In this document: positions 1-9,946 of the stretch, in pieces
How positions within the stretch are numbered: position 1 is the stretch's first letter
How the letters are laid out: each line of letters begins with the position of its first letter
Origin: Hyphomicrobiales bacterium
GTDB lineage: Bacteria; Pseudomonadota; Alphaproteobacteria; Rhizobiales; Kaistiaceae
NCBI GenBank assembly: GCA_017305635.1
Contig: JAFKKF010000017.1
Span: forward strand, 1 to 64,000
Length of the DNA stretch: 64,000 nt
Direction: 5' to 3'
Made by a program: the position numbers and the translations under genes
Notes under the pieces: generated by a model
Database searches by the model: none
Seen by the model: the letters and a program-made list of their open reading frames with translations, nothing else
What the model was told of the DNA's origin: nothing

Positions 1-46
1 GTTTACGGGGGAGGGGGACCGCCGAAGGCGGTGGAGGGGGCGCGTG
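1..46. repeat. REP-like palindromic intergenic element, copy A (cut by window edge)
   Basis: G-rich element ending in a short inverted repeat (ACCGCC/GGCGGT) followed by GGAGGGGGCGCG. The same modules recur near 3556-3690, 22117-22176 and 60881-60945. Its left end lies outside the window. Confidence 0.6.
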
Positions 47-120
47 CAGGTCACCACGCCCTTTCCCCGCCACACCGCGATGCCCAAATGAGCTAAGCTG
101 GCAGGGGAACAGGAGCGGTC

Positions 121-1329
121 ATGGCCGAAGCCTTCATCTATGATGCCGTCCGCACCCCGCGCGGGCGCGGCAAGAAGGACGGCGCGCTGCACGAGGTGGC
201 GACCGTGCCGCTCGCGGCCCATGTCCTCCGCGCCATCCGCGACCGCAACCACCTCGACGGCGGGCAAGTCGGCGACGTCATCCTCGGCTGCGTCGACCCG
301 GTTGGCGAGGCGGGCGGCGACGTCGCCCGCTCCGCCGTCTTCACCGCCGGCTTTCCCAATTCCGTTCCGGGCCTCACGGTCAACCGCTACTGCGCCTCCG
401 GCCTCGACGCGGTCAATCTCGCCCATGCCGTCGTCGCCGGCGGTCACCACGACATGGTCATCGCCGGCGGCGTCGAATCGATGAGCCGCGTCGGCATCGG
501 CGCCGCCGGCAATGCCTGGGCCATGGACCCGCAGGTGGCGCTCCCCGGCTATTTCGTGCCGCAGGGCATCTCGGCCGACCTCATCGCCACCAAGTACGGT
601 TTCACCCGCGCCGACGTCGATGCCTATGCCGTCGAGAGCCAGAAGCGCGCCGCCACTGCCTGGACCGAAGGCCGCTTCGCGAAGTCGATCGTGCCGGTCA
701 CCGACATCAACGGCATGACGATCCTCGCCCGCGACGAGCACATGCGGCCCGACACGACCATGCAGAAGCTCGCGAGCCTCACGCCCTCCTTCGCGCTCTT
801 CGGCGAGATGGGCGGATTCGACGCGGTCGCCGTGCAGGCGCATCCGGACGTCGAGACGGTCGAGCACGTGCACCATGCCGGCAATTCCTCCGGCATCGTC
901 GATGGCGCCGCCGCCGTGCTCGTCGGCTCGAAGCGTGCGGGCAAGCGCGCCGGCCTCGCGCCCCGCGCCCGCATCCGCGCCTATACCAACATCGGCTCGG
1001 AGCCGGCGATCATGCTGACCGGCCCGGTCGACGTGACGAAGAAGCTGCTCGCCCAGGCGAAGATGTCGCTCGCCGACATCGACCTGATCGAGATCAACGA
1101 GGCCTTCGCCTCCGTCGTCCTCCGCTACCTCCAGGCCTTCGATCTCGACCCGGCAAAGGTCAACGTCAATGGCGGCGCCATCGCCCTGGGCCATCCGCTC
1201 GGCGCCACCGGCGCGATGATCCTCGGCACGGTGCTCGACGAGCTCGAGCGCCGCAGCCTCTCCACGGCGCTGGTCACGCTCTGCATCGGCGCCGGCATGG
1301 GCACCGCCACCATCATCGAGCGGGTGTGA
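121..1329 (+). CDS. Acetyl-CoA C-acyltransferase (thiolase)
   Basis: Type I thiolase of 402 residues, the usual length. It cleaves 3-ketoacyl-CoA with CoA in the last step of beta-oxidation, or condenses acetyl-CoA in reverse. The nucleophilic Cys is near residue 91 (NRYCASG), the active-site His near 358 ([10 protein letters not shown]) and the second Cys near 388 (CIGAGMG), so the catalytic set is complete. The ATG follows an AGGAGCG ribosome site. The stop touches the start of the downstream multifunctional enzyme, so the two form an alpha/beta beta-oxidation pair. Chain-length preference cannot be read from the sequence, so FadA, FadI and PhaA-like roles remain open. Confidence 0.93.
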   Translation: MAEAFIYDAVRTPRGRGKKDGALHEVATVPLAAHVLRAIRDRNHLDGGQVGDVILGCVDPVGEAGGDVARSAVFTAGFPNSVPGLTVNRYCASGLDAVNLAHAVVAGGHHDMVIAGGVESMSRVGIGAAGNAWAMDPQVALPGYFVPQGISADLIATKYGFTRADVDAYAVESQKRAATAWTEGRFAKSIVPVTDINGMTILARDEHMRPDTTMQKLASLTPSFALFGEMGGFDAVAVQAHPDVETVEHVHHAGNSSGIVDGAAAVLVGSKRAGKRAGLAPRARIRAYTNIGSEPAIMLTGPVDVTKKLLAQAKMSLADIDLIEINEAFASVVLRYLQAFDLDPAKVNVNGGAIALGHPLGATGAMILGTVLDELERRSLSTALVTLCIGAGMGTATIIERV

Positions 1330-1331
1330 CG

Positions 1332-3545
1332 ATGACCTACACCAATTTCCGTCTCGACACCGACGCCGACGGCATCGCCACCGTCACCTGGGACATGCCG
1401 GGCAGGTCGATGAACGTCTTCACCATGGATGTGATGGACGAGCTCGACGCGATCATCACGCAGGTAGCCGGCGACCCCGTCGTCAAGGGCGCGATCATCA
1501 CCTCCGGCAAGGAGCAGTTCTCCGGCGGCGCCGACCTCTCCATGCTCTCCGGCCTTCTCGAAACGCTGAAGAAGGCGGGTGACGACCACGAAGCGCTGAT
1601 GAGCCGCGTCTTCGACGAGACCAGCCGCATGAGCCGAATCTTCCGCAAACTCGAGACCTGCGGCAAGCCGGTGATCGCCGCGATCAACGGCACCTGCGTC
1701 GGCGGCGCCTTCGAGATGATCCTCTCCTGCCACGCCCGCATCGTCGCCGACGACCCGAGGATCAAGCTCGGCTGCCCGGAGGTGAAGGTCGGGCTCATGG
1801 CCGGCGCCGGGGGCACGCAGCGCATCCCGCGCCTTGCGCCGACGCAGGAGGCGCTGACCATGCTTCTCCGCGGCGAGCAGCTTGCACCGGCCCGCGCCAA
1901 GGCGCTGAAGCTCGTCGATGCCGTCGTTCCGCGCGTCGACGTCCTCGATGCCGCGCGCCGCTGGCTGAAGGAGACGCCCCGCGCTACGCAGCCATGGGAC
2001 GAGGACGGCTACAAGGTCCCCGGCGGCCGCGTCTATTCCGCCGCCGGCGCCAACCTCTGGCCGGCGGCCTCGGCCATCTACCGCCGCGAGACCTTCGACA
2101 ACTATCCCGCCGCCCGCTTCACCCTCTCGGCGGTCTTCGAAGGCCTGCAGGTGCCGATCGACACCGGGCTCCGGATCGAGTCGCGCTATTTCGCGAAGGT
2201 CATCCAGACCAGGGAAGCAGCGGCGATGATCCGTTCGCTCTTCCTGTCGCTGCAGGAGCTCAACAAGCTAGCCCGCCGTCCGGCTGCCGAGCCGCAGGTG
2301 CCGATCCGCACTCTCGGCGTTATCGGCGCCGGCTTCATGGGCGCCGGCATCGCCCATGTCGCGGCGCGCGCCGGGATCGCGGTCGCCCTCCTCGACCGCG
2401 ACCAGGCCGCCGCCGACAAGGGCAAGGCACGGATCACCGAGGCCGTCCAGAAGGATGTCGGCCGCGGCCGCCTGCCCGTCCCCGAAGGCGAGGCGGCGCT
2501 CGCCCGCGTCACTACCGGCAGCGACTTCGCCGCGCTCGCCGGCTGCGACCTCGTCATCGAGGCGGTATTCGAGGACCGCGCGCTGAAGGAGGATGTCCTG
2601 AAGCGCGCCGAGGCGGCCATGCGGCCGGACGCCATCCTCGCCTCCAATACCTCGACGCTGCCGATCACGTCGCTCGCCGCCGCCGTCGCCCGGCCACGCG
2701 ATTTCATCGGCATCCATTTCTTCTCGCCGGTCGAGAGGATGATGCTGACCGAAGTGATCCTCGGCAGGAAGACCGGCGACGCCGCGCTCGCCCGTGCGCT
2801 CGATTTCGTGCGCGCCATCCGCAAGACGCCGATCGTGGTCAACGATTCGCGCGGCTTCTACACCTCGCGCGTCGTCGGCACCTACATTGCCGAGGGCCAC
2901 CTGATGCTGCTCGAAGGCGTGCCGGCCGCGATGGTCGAGAACGTCGCGCGCATGGCCGGCATGCCGGTGGGCCCCCTCGCCCTCAACGACGAGACCGCCC
3001 TCGACCTCTCGCTGAAGATCATGGCCGCCACCCGAAAGGACCTCGGCGAGGATGCCGTGCCCGAAGCCGAGTGGGCGATGATCGAGGACATGGTGACCAA
3101 GCGCGGCCGGCTCGGGCGCAAGAACGGCAAGGGCTTCTACGACTATCCCGACACGCCGTCGGGCAAGAAGAAGCTCTGGCCGGAGCTGCGCACGCTCCAT
3201 CCGCCGGTCGCCGATCCCGACGCCATCGACGTCGCCGAGCTGAAGCAGCGCTTCCTCGTCCGCCAGGCGCTGGAGACGGCGCGCTGCTTCGAGGAGGGCG
3301 TGCTGACCGACGTGCGCGAGGCCGATATCGGCTCCATCCTCGGCTTCGGCTTCGCGCCCTTCACCGGCGGAACGCTCTCCTATATCGACGGCATGGGCCT
3401 GCCGGCTTTCGTCGCGCTCTGCCAGAAGCTTGCCAGGAAGCACGGCCCCCGCTTCGCGCCGACGCGGCAGCTCAAGCGCATGGCGAAGGAGGGCGCGACG
3501 TTCTACGGCAAGTTCGCGCCCAGCGTGGAGACACGCGCAGCGTAA
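1332..3545 (+). CDS. fadJ: Multifunctional enoyl-CoA hydratase / 3-hydroxyacyl-CoA dehydrogenase (FadJ-like)
   Basis: About 737 residues. The N-terminal crotonase domain (1-200) has the oxyanion motif SGGADLSML and a catalytic Glu near 150 (GCPEVKVGL). The Rossmann NAD-binding motif [13 protein letters not shown] follows near 330, then the C-terminal 3HCDH domains. It hydrates enoyl-CoA and oxidises the 3-hydroxyacyl-CoA for the thiolase encoded just upstream. ATG at 1332 is preferred because it gives the family N-terminus MTYTNFRLD; an in-frame GTG at 1326 would overlap the thiolase stop. Length fits FadJ/FadB alpha subunits. No regulator is adjacent. Confidence 0.93.
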   Translation: MTYTNFRLDTDADGIATVTWDMPGRSMNVFTMDVMDELDAIITQVAGDPVVKGAIITSGKEQFSGGADLSMLSGLLETLKKAGDDHEALMSRVFDETSRMSRIFRKLETCGKPVIAAINGTCVGGAFEMILSCHARIVADDPRIKLGCPEVKVGLMAGAGGTQRIPRLAPTQEALTMLLRGEQLAPARAKALKLVDAVVPRVDVLDAARRWLKETPRATQPWDEDGYKVPGGRVYSAAGANLWPAASAIYRRETFDNYPAARFTLSAVFEGLQVPIDTGLRIESRYFAKVIQTREAAAMIRSLFLSLQELNKLARRPAAEPQVPIRTLGVIGAGFMGAGIAHVAARAGIAVALLDRDQAAADKGKARITEAVQKDVGRGRLPVPEGEAALARVTTGSDFAALAGCDLVIEAVFEDRALKEDVLKRAEAAMRPDAILASNTSTLPITSLAAAVARPRDFIGIHFFSPVERMMLTEVILGRKTGDAALARALDFVRAIRKTPIVVNDSRGFYTSRVVGTYIAEGHLMLLEGVPAAMVENVARMAGMPVGPLALNDETALDLSLKIMAATRKDLGEDAVPEAEWAMIEDMVTKRGRLGRKNGKGFYDYPDTPSGKKKLWPELRTLHPPVADPDAIDVAELKQRFLVRQALETARCFEEGVLTDVREADIGSILGFGFAPFTGGTLSYIDGMGLPAFVALCQKLARKHGPRFAPTRQLKRMAKEGATFYGKFAPSVETRAA

Positions 3546-3555
3546 CGATCGGGCA

Positions 3556-3604
3556 GCGCCCCCTCAGTCAGCTTCGCTGACAGCTCCCCCGTAAACGGGG
3601 GAGC
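3556..3604. repeat. REP-like palindromic element, copy B
   Basis: Contains two short inverted repeats, GTCAGCTTCGCTGAC and CTCCCCCGTAAACGGGGGAG. The second overlaps in sequence with the left end of copy A. It lies directly after the FadJ-like gene and could act as a transcript-end hairpin. Confidence 0.6.
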
Positions 3605-3635
3605 AACCAGGTCGCGCAAGCGGGTGCCGTGGTGG

Positions 3636-3690
3636 TTCCTCCCCTGCGAAGCGGGGGAGGGGGACCGGCGAGGCCGGTGGAGGGGCGCGT
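3636..3690. repeat. REP-like palindromic element, copy C
   Basis: Core CCTCCCCTGCGAAGCGGGGG followed by ACCGGCGAGGCCGGT and GGAGGGGCGCG. It matches, in reverse orientation, the elements near 22117-22176 and 60881-60945. Non-coding and probably dispersed around the chromosome. Confidence 0.65.
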
Positions 3691-3838
3691 GACAGGCGCG
3701 GCATGGAGCACGTCCCGTTCACCGGGGAGAGGTGATCGCTCCATTCGCAGTTCATAAGGCTGGACAGTGCCTTCAACCGGGGATAAGTCGGAAGAGGTAT
3801 TTATTCCTGTTCGACCTGACGGCAAGGGAGGGGTCCTC

Positions 3839-4483
3839 ATGCTGTCCCATGGGCGGATTTGGGAGGCGATCGACCGCCTCGCCGCCGACAACAACCTATC
3901 GGCCTCGGGGCTTGCCAGGAAGGCGGGCCTTGATCCGACCACGTTCAACCGCTCCAAGCGGGTCGCCGCCGACGGGCGCGAGCGCTGGCCGTCGACCGAG
4001 AGTCTGTCCAAGATCCTGGTCGCGACCGGCACCGAGATCGGCGATTTCCTCGGCATCCTCGACGTCCATCGCGGCTTCGGCGAGCCGGCGGCTGCCAGCT
4101 TCCGCGGCGTCCCGCTTCTCGGCCTCGCGCAGGCCGGCGCCGGCGGCTTTTTCGACGATGCCGGCTTTCCCGCCGGCCGCGGCTGGGAGGAGGTGGAGTT
4201 TCCTGGCCGGGGCGAGAACGTCTTCGCGCTCCAGGTGAGCGGCGATTCCATGATGCCGCTCTACCGCGCCGGCGACACCATCATCGTCGCCCGCGATGCG
4301 CGCGTGAACCGCGGCGATCGCGTCGTCGTCAAGACCCGCGACGGCGAGGTCATGGCGAAGGTGGTGCAGCGGAAGACGCTGAAGCTCGTCGAGCTCGCCT
4401 CGCTCAATCCCGCGCATCCGGTGCGCAGCGTCGCGGTCGCGGAGATCGAATGGATGGGGCGCATCCTCTGGGCGAGCCAGTGA
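3839..4483 (+). CDS. HTH transcriptional regulator with S24 (LexA/CI-like) peptidase domain
   Basis: 214 residues. An XRE-like helix-turn-helix lies in about residues 5-60 (LSASGLARKAGLDPTTFNRS), followed by a C-terminal S24 autopeptidase fold. The catalytic dyad is visible as Ser137 (SGDSMMP) and Lys174 (EVMAKVV), 37 residues apart as in LexA. An Ala-Gly bond at 101-102 (AQAGAGG) sits where LexA-type proteins cleave. ATG 3839 is chosen because GGGAGGGG precedes it; an upstream GTG at 3767 would add a poorly conserved leader. The stop overlaps the GTG of the downstream nuclease-fold gene. No prophage genes are nearby, so this looks like a chromosomal stress-type regulator. Its target is unknown. 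Confidence 0.85.
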   Translation: MLSHGRIWEAIDRLAADNNLSASGLARKAGLDPTTFNRSKRVAADGRERWPSTESLSKILVATGTEIGDFLGILDVHRGFGEPAAASFRGVPLLGLAQAGAGGFFDDAGFPAGRGWEEVEFPGRGENVFALQVSGDSMMPLYRAGDTIIVARDARVNRGDRVVVKTRDGEVMAKVVQRKTLKLVELASLNPAHPVRSVAVAEIEWMGRILWASQ

Positions 4484-5088
4484 GGCTCGCCGGCGTCGCT
4501 CTCCTGCTCGCGACGCTCCTGACGCCGTCGCTGCCGGTGCGGGCCGACCAGGTGTACTATCCGGAGGAGGTGCCGCCGCCGAGCCGCGACGTCACCCCGC
4601 CCGGCTTCACGCCGGCGCCGATCACCTCGGGGCCGCTCATCCGCGAGCCGCTGCCCCCGCCGCCGCCCGAAAAGCCGCGCTGGAACCGCTATTTCCTGCC
4701 GGTTACGACCGATGCCGCGACCTTCGTCGCCGGCGGCCGCACGATCCGCCTCGCCGGCGTCGATGCCCTGCCGCGCGGCGGCGTCTGCAAGCTCAGCGAC
4801 GGCGACAACTGGCCCTGCGGCACCACCGCGCTTTTCGCGCTCCGCCGCTTCCTCGCCGGGCGCGCCATCGAGTGCTTCTTCCTGCGCAGCGACAAGAGCG
4901 ATCCGCTCGTCGCGCCCTGCCGCATCGGCAAGCTCGACATCGGCCTCTGGCTGGTGACGCAGGGCTGGGTCAAGCCGGAGCCGGATGCCTCCGACAGCTA
5001 CCGGAAGGCGGCCGAGGCCGCCCATTGCGCCGGGCTCGGCCTCTGGCGCGACGCGGCACGCGACGCCACCTGTCCGGCGACGAACTAG
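4480..5088 (+). CDS. Secreted SNase-like (thermonuclease-fold) protein
   Basis: 202 residues starting at a GTG that overlaps the previous stop (GTGA). This start gives a clean signal peptide, [14 protein letters not shown] with cleavage expected after about residue 22, then a proline-rich linker and an SNase/OB-fold domain from about 80 to 175 ([29 protein letters not shown]). In active SNases the arginine loop reads RLxGIDAPE; here it reads VDALPRGG, so the acidic residue matching Glu43 appears to be missing, while the Arg of CRIGKLD may match Arg87. It may therefore be a non-catalytic nucleic-acid or protein-binding relative. Translational coupling to the S24 regulator suggests joint expression. 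Confidence 0.8.
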   Translation: MRLAGVALLLATLLTPSLPVRADQVYYPEEVPPPSRDVTPPGFTPAPITSGPLIREPLPPPPPEKPRWNRYFLPVTTDAATFVAGGRTIRLAGVDALPRGGVCKLSDGDNWPCGTTALFALRRFLAGRAIECFFLRSDKSDPLVAPCRIGKLDIGLWLVTQGWVKPEPDASDSYRKAAEAAHCAGLGLWRDAARDATCPATN

Positions 5089-6734
5089 ATCGAGCGCGCC
5101 AGCGCCCCATCGATCATGGCGACCGCATTGTCGATGCCGTAGACCGCGACGAAGGAGCCGAAGCGCGGTCCCTTCTCCTGCCCGAGCAGCACCTGGTAGA
5201 GCATGTTGAACCAGTCGAGGGAGACGCCGGGCTTGCCGTCCTTGCCCTTCTTCTTGTCGTCGAGGAAGGGCTCGCGCCGGCCGACCTCGTAGACCACGTC
5301 CTGGATCGCCTCGGCGGTCGCGTCGGCGGGCAGTTGGGCGAGCGCATCGCGAAGATCGGCGAGCGCGGCGCGCTCGGCCGGCGTCGGGTCGCGGAAGCGC
5401 TTATGCGGCAGCACGAAATCATGGAAATAGTGGATGGCGTAGCCGACCAGCGCATCGAGCTGCGGATGGGTGGCCGGTGTCACTCCCGGCCGGTAGCGAC
5501 CGATGAAGCCCCACAGCGTCTCGGCATTCTCCGCGTTCGATGACGATACCAGGGTGAGGAGCATGGCAAACGAGATCGGCATGTCCGATGCCGGCAGCCG
5601 GCCCGAATGGATATGCCAGGCCGGGTTGGAGAGCCGCTGCGTCACGTCCTGCCGCGAATAGCCGTCGAGGAACTGGTGGTAGTCGTCGACGTTCCGCGGG
5701 ATGACGTCGAAGTGAAGCCGCTTCGCCGCCTTCGGCTCGCGATACATGAAGAGCGACAGGCTCTCCGGAGAGGCATAGGTCAGCCACTCGTCGATGGTCA
5801 GGCCATTGCCCTTCGACTTCGAGATCTTCTGCCCGTGCTCGTCGAGAAAGAGCTCGTAGTTGAAGCCTTCCGGCGGCGTGCCGCCGAGCACCCGGCAAAT
5901 CCTGCCCGAGAGCTTCACCGAATCGATCAGGTCCTTGCCGGCCATCTCGTAGTCGACGCCGAGCGCCGTCCAGCGCAGCGCCCAGTCGGCCTTCCACTGG
6001 CACTTCACGTTGCCGCCGGTGACCGGCACCTCGGTGAGTTCGCCGTTCGCCGGATCGCGGAAGACGACGGTGCCCTTCTCCACGTGACGCTCGAGGATCG
6101 GCACCTGCAGCACCGCGCCATTGACCGGGCTCACCGGCAGGAAGGGCGAATAGGTCTGCTGGCGCTCCTCGCCGAGCGTCGGCAACATGATCGCCATGAC
6201 CTCGTCGTAGACGGCGAGCATCTTCAGGAGGGTCGCGTCGAAGCGGCCGGAGCGGTAGCTCTCCGTCGCGCTCATGAACTCGTAGGAGAAGCCGAAGCGG
6301 TCGAGGAATTTCCTGAGCCGCGCATTGTTGCCGCCGCCGAAGCTGTCGTATTCGCCGAACGGGTCCGGCACGCTGGTCAGCGGCTGGTTCAGGTAGCGCG
6401 CCATCTCCTCCTGGCGCGGCACGTTGGTCGGCACCTTGCGCAGCCCGTCCATGTCGTCGGAGAAGCAGATGAGGCGCGTCGGCACCCTGTCCTCGGTCAG
6501 CACGCGGAAGGCGGTGCGCACCATGGTCGTGCGCGCCACCTCGCCGAACGTCCCGATATGGGGCAGGCCCGAGGGCCCGTAGCCGGTCTCGAAGATGACT
6601 TCCTTCGCCGCGCCGCCCTGCCGCCTCAGGCGCTCGACGAGCTTGCCCGCCTCCTCGAAGGGCCAGGCCTTCGATTTCCCCGCCGCCGCGAGCAGGTCGG
6701 GTGAAAGGTCGAGGGGCGGAAGCGATGCGGGCAC
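5085..6734 (-). CDS. lysK: Lysine--tRNA ligase, class I
   Basis: 549-residue class I lysyl-tRNA synthetase, the Rossmann-fold type found in archaea and many alphaproteobacteria in place of class II LysS. The HIGH motif appears as LPHIGTFGE near residue 58 and the KMSKS loop as KISKSKG in the middle of the protein. It charges tRNA-Lys with lysine in the cytoplasm. The start codon is GTG (6732-6734); no better upstream ATG is visible. It is convergent with the SNase-like gene, with a 4-bp overlap of the stops. Confidence 0.95.
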   Translation of the reverse strand: MPASLPPLDLSPDLLAAAGKSKAWPFEEAGKLVERLRRQGGAAKEVIFETGYGPSGLPHIGTFGEVARTTMVRTAFRVLTEDRVPTRLICFSDDMDGLRKVPTNVPRQEEMARYLNQPLTSVPDPFGEYDSFGGGNNARLRKFLDRFGFSYEFMSATESYRSGRFDATLLKMLAVYDEVMAIMLPTLGEERQQTYSPFLPVSPVNGAVLQVPILERHVEKGTVVFRDPANGELTEVPVTGGNVKCQWKADWALRWTALGVDYEMAGKDLIDSVKLSGRICRVLGGTPPEGFNYELFLDEHGQKISKSKGNGLTIDEWLTYASPESLSLFMYREPKAAKRLHFDVIPRNVDDYHQFLDGYSRQDVTQRLSNPAWHIHSGRLPASDMPISFAMLLTLVSSSNAENAETLWGFIGRYRPGVTPATHPQLDALVGYAIHYFHDFVLPHKRFRDPTPAERAALADLRDALAQLPADATAEAIQDVVYEVGRREPFLDDKKKGKDGKPGVSLDWFNMLYQVLLGQEKGPRFGSFVAVYGIDNAVAMIDGALARSI

Positions 6735-6770
6735 GGGCTCAAATCCTTGTAGAAGCGGGCGGAACGTAGA

Positions 6771-6850
6771 GCAAATCCAGGAAAAGTGGAAACCGGTTTT
6801 CCGTCCGGATTTGCGACAAAAACAAGGACTTAGAGCACGGCAGTGCTCTA
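6771..6850. repeat. Rhizobiales-type palindromic repeat with second hairpin
   Basis: Outer arms GCAAATCC (6771-6778) and GGATTTGC (6807-6814) enclose the inner palindrome GGAAACCGGTTTTCC. Sixteen bases on lies a perfect second inverted repeat, TAGAGCAC/GTGCTCTA (6831-6850, loop GGCA). I recall very similar blocks from many rhizobial intergenic regions. It sits between the divergent lysK and terB-like genes and may carry their promoters or form a transcribed hairpin. Confidence 0.7.
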
Positions 6851-6947
6851 GAAAGCGCCGCCGGTGGCGTCAACGGCCGATTGGCGGGCCGTTCTTGCGC
6901 GCGCCGGCCGCGGACCCTACGTTCCAGCGTCAGACGAGGGAAATGCG

Positions 6948-7370
6948 ATGAACAAGCCCGCCAAGACCGTCTCCGTCTACGAGGCGCTGATCTACGCCAT
7001 GGTCACCATGTCGGCCGCCGATACGGCGATGACCGACAAGGAACTGATGAAGATCGGCGACATCGTGAAGACGGTGCCGATCTTCCGCGACTTCGACAGT
7101 TCGCGGCTGGTGCAGATCGCCGAGGCGGGCCTGCGCTACCTGCGCAAGGAGGACGGGCTCGACGAGATTCTAACCGTCATCCAGACCTCGCTGCCGGCGC
7201 GCCTCTACGAGACCGCCTATGCGCTCGCCATCGAGGTGGCCTCGGCCGACCTCCATGTCGAGCAGGAAGAGCTCCGCTTCCTGCAGATGCTCCGCGACCA
7301 GCTCGAGCTCGACAAGCTCGTCGTTGCCGCCATCGAGCGCAGCGCCCGCGTCCGCTACCGGGTGCTGTAG
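6948..7370 (+). CDS. TerB-family (tellurite-resistance-like) protein
   Basis: 140-residue all-helical TerB-fold protein (VYEALIYAMVTMSAADTAMTD near the start, IEVASADLHVEQEELRFL near residue 100). The acidic Asp/Glu repeats resemble the metal-binding sites of the family. TerB domains occur in stress and membrane-associated complexes; no other ter genes are nearby, so tellurite resistance itself is unsupported. ATG 6948 follows GAGGGAAATGCG; longer in-frame starts would run into the palindromic repeat. It stands alone, divergent from lysK and convergent with deoA. Confidence 0.8.
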   Translation: MNKPAKTVSVYEALIYAMVTMSAADTAMTDKELMKIGDIVKTVPIFRDFDSSRLVQIAEAGLRYLRKEDGLDEILTVIQTSLPARLYETAYALAIEVASADLHVEQEELRFLQMLRDQLELDKLVVAAIERSARVRYRVL

Positions 7371-7395
7371 GTGTCGGCGTAACCGACCGGGCGCC

Positions 7396-8709
7396 CTACC
7401 CGTCCACCCTCTCATATACCGTGCCGCGCGTGACCGGGCCGGCCTCGCCGATCCGGTAGCAGGCGCGGAGCGATGCGGCGGCGCGCTCGGCGTCGGCCTC
7501 GCTCCGCGCATGGACGATGGAGAGCGGACGCCCCGGTCCGACCTCGTCGCCGAGCCCGGCGAGCACGTCGAAGCCGACCGAATAGTCGATGGCGTCGCTC
7601 GCCATCTTGCGTCCACCGCCCAACTCGATCACGGCAAGGCCGATCGAGCGCGTGTCGATCTCGCGCACCGTACCAGCGTGCTCCGGCGTCACCGCGCGGA
7701 CGACCGAGGCGACCGGCAGGACCTTCTCCGGATCCTCCATCAGGCCCGCTGGCCCGCCCAGGGCGACCACCATGCGGCCGAATATCTCCGCCGCTTTCCC
7801 TGAATCGAAAGCCGCCGCGATCTTCGTCGCGCCCTCCTTCGTGTCGGCCGCTAGGCCGCCGATGACGAGGAGCTCGGCGGCGAGCGCCACCGTCACGTCC
7901 CACAGCCGCTTGTCGCGATGCCGGCCGGTGAGGAAGCGGACCGCGTTCAGCACCTCCAGGCTATTGCCCGCGCATGACGCCAGCGGCTCGTTCATGTCGG
8001 TGACCAGCGCCACCGTCCTGACGCCGGCCCCGTTCGCCACCAGGACCAGGCTCTCGGTGAGGATCCGCGCCTCCTCGAAGCTGCGCATGAAGGCGCCGTT
8101 GCCGACCTTCACGTCGAGGATCAGGCCCTCCAGCCCTTCCGACAGCTTCTTCGACAGGATCGAGCCGGTGATCAGCGGCACGGATTCCACCGTCGCGGTC
8201 ACGTCGCGGATCGAATAGAGCCGGCGGTCGGCAGGCGCCAGTTCCGGCGTCTGACCGATGATGGCGCAGCCGACCTCGCGCACGGTGCGCGCGAAAAGGT
8301 CGAGCGGCGCGACGGTGGTGTAGCCGGGGATCGAATCGAGCTTGTCGAGCGTGCCGCCGCCATGGCCGAGGCCGCGCCCGGAGATCATCGGCAGGTAGCC
8401 GCCGCATGCGGCCACCGCCGGCGCCAGCATGAGCGAGATGTTGTCGCCGATGCCGCCGGTCGAATGCTTGTCGAGCACCGGGCCGCCGAGGCCCGGCCAA
8501 TCGAGTACGGTGCCGGAATCGCGCATGGCCAGCGTCAGCGCCACCGCCTCGTCGCGGTCCATGTCGCGGAAGAAGATCGCCATGGCGAGCGCGCCGACCT
8601 GCGCCTCGCTGACGTGCCCCTCGGTCAGGCCCTCGACCATGAAAGCGATTTCCTCGCGCGAAAGCCGGTCACCCTCGCGCTTCTTGCGGATGATCTCTTG
8701 AGGAAGCAT
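7396..8709 (-). CDS. deoA: Thymidine phosphorylase
   Basis: 437 residues, the usual length for DeoA. It splits thymidine or deoxyuridine with phosphate into base and 2-deoxyribose-1-phosphate. Signature motifs are [10 protein letters not shown] and [20 protein letters not shown]; most homologues have GHTGG where this one has GHGGG. ATG 8709 overlaps the last base of the punA stop, so it is translationally coupled as the last gene of the nucleoside import operon. Phosphate binding and dimer-domain regions look intact. Confidence 0.94.
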   Translation of the reverse strand: MLPQEIIRKKREGDRLSREEIAFMVEGLTEGHVSEAQVGALAMAIFFRDMDRDEAVALTLAMRDSGTVLDWPGLGGPVLDKHSTGGIGDNISLMLAPAVAACGGYLPMISGRGLGHGGGTLDKLDSIPGYTTVAPLDLFARTVREVGCAIIGQTPELAPADRRLYSIRDVTATVESVPLITGSILSKKLSEGLEGLILDVKVGNGAFMRSFEEARILTESLVLVANGAGVRTVALVTDMNEPLASCAGNSLEVLNAVRFLTGRHRDKRLWDVTVALAAELLVIGGLAADTKEGATKIAAAFDSGKAAEIFGRMVVALGGPAGLMEDPEKVLPVASVVRAVTPEHAGTVREIDTRSIGLAVIELGGGRKMASDAIDYSVGFDVLAGLGDEVGPGRPLSIVHARSEADAERAAASLRACYRIGEAGPVTRGTVYERVDG

Positions 8710-9542
8710 CAGGCGCGTCCTCCCGCCCGTTCGCGGAGAAAGCGCCTGATGACGCGCTCGAGCTTCGCCGCGCCGACCGGGGCCAGTTCCTTGGTCTCGT
8801 CGTGGCTGAGCTCGGCGCCGGTCATGCCGGCGGCCAGGTTGGTGATGGTCGAGACGGCGGCGACGCGGAGCCCGAAGAAGCGGGCGAGGATGACTTCCGG
8901 CACCGTCGACATGCCGACCGCGTCGGCGCCGAGGATGCGCGCCATCCTGATCTCCGCCGGCGTCTCGAAGGCGGGCCCCGAGAACCACATGTAGACGCCG
9001 CTCGCCAGCTTCACCCCCTCTGCCCCCGCCGCGGCGAGGAAGGCGGCGCGCAGCTTCGCGTCATAGGCTTCGGTGAGCCCGACGAAGCGCGCATCCGTCG
9101 GCTCGCCGATCAGCGGGTTGCGGCCGGAAAAGGCGATATGGTCGGTGATCAGCATGATCTCGCCCGGCCCCACTTCCGCCCGCAGCGATCCCGCCGCATT
9201 GGTGAGGATGAGCGTGTCGGCGCCGAGCGCCTTCAGCGTCGCGAGCGGCACCCGCATGGCGGCGCTGTCGCCGCTCTCGAAGAAATGCACGCGGCCGGAA
9301 AAGACGATCACCGGCACGCCCTCCAGCGTGCCCGCGACGGCCTCCGCCGCATGGCCCGAGACGGACGAAACCGGGAAGCCGGGAATCTCCCGATAGGGAA
9401 TGCGCACCGCGTCCTTCACCGCACCCGCGAGGCTGCCGAGCCCGGAGCCGAGCACGATGCCCACGGCGAAGGGAAGGTCGCAGCGCGCGCGGATGAATGC
9501 CGCGGCCTCCGCGCCTTCCCTGCCCGTCCCGCCGCCGCTCAT
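8709..9542 (-). CDS. punA: Purine nucleoside phosphorylase
   Basis: 277 residues of the PNP/MTAP family (trimeric type). It converts purine nucleosides plus phosphate to free base and ribose-1-phosphate. Motifs: the phosphate loop GSGLGSL near residue 33, [18 protein letters not shown], and a C-terminal [12 protein letters not shown]. The start ATG 9542 overlaps the cdd stop (ATGA). It lies between cytidine deaminase and thymidine phosphorylase, so imported purine and pyrimidine nucleosides can be processed by one transcript. Confidence 0.93.
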   Translation of the reverse strand: MSGGGTGREGAEAAAFIRARCDLPFAVGIVLGSGLGSLAGAVKDAVRIPYREIPGFPVSSVSGHAAEAVAGTLEGVPVIVFSGRVHFFESGDSAAMRVPLATLKALGADTLILTNAAGSLRAEVGPGEIMLITDHIAFSGRNPLIGEPTDARFVGLTEAYDAKLRAAFLAAAGAEGVKLASGVYMWFSGPAFETPAEIRMARILGADAVGMSTVPEVILARFFGLRVAAVSTITNLAAGMTGAELSHDETKELAPVGAAKLERVIRRFLRERAGGRA

Positions 9543-9946
9543 GCCTTGTCCATGGAGAAGGCGCCGGGCAGCAGCTCGGCCATGGTGTAGGTGCGGCCGG
9601 CGCCTTCTGGCGAAAGGCAATGGACGAGCGTGTCCGGGCCGGAAAATTCGGCGATGCGCTGGCGGCAGCCGCCGCAGGGCGTCGTCGGCCTGCCGCCGAT
9701 CGGATCGGCGACGCAGGTGAGCGCCACGATCCGCCGCGCGCCCTTCTCCACCGAGGCGGCGATCATATGGGCGATGGCCGAGGGCTCGGCGCACCAGCCT
9801 TCCGGATAGGCGGCGTTCTCGACATTGGCGCCGGCATGGACGGTGCCCGCCGCCGTCCGCAGCGCGGCGCCGACCAGGAAATTCGAATAGGGCGCATGGG
9901 CCCGGAGGCGTACGTCGCGCGCCGCCTCGAACAGCTCTTCGTCCAT
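9539..9946 (-). CDS. cdd: Cytidine deaminase
   Basis: 135 residues, the short homotetrameric type. Zinc ligands and catalytic Glu are visible as CAEPSAI (Cys ligand plus Glu) and PCGGCRQ (two Cys ligands), so all three zinc ligands are cysteines. It deaminates cytidine and deoxycytidine to uridine and deoxyuridine, feeding the phosphorylases. Start ATG 9946 overlaps the preceding permease stop, and the stop overlaps the punA start. Confidence 0.95.
   Translation of the reverse strand: MDEELFEAARDVRLRAHAPYSNFLVGAALRTAAGTVHAGANVENAAYPEGWCAEPSAIAHMIAASVEKGARRIVALTCVADPIGGRPTTPCGGCRQRIAEFSGPDTLVHCLSPEGAGRTYTMAELLPGAFSMDKA

Noticed and set aside
2268..3443. 391-codon minus-strand frame inside the FadJ-like gene
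   Set aside because: Shadow of the sense gene caused by high third-position GC; no domain or ribosome site.
6948..7370. Tellurite resistance locus
   Set aside because: Only one TerB-fold gene is present; terC, terD, terZ and related partners are missing.
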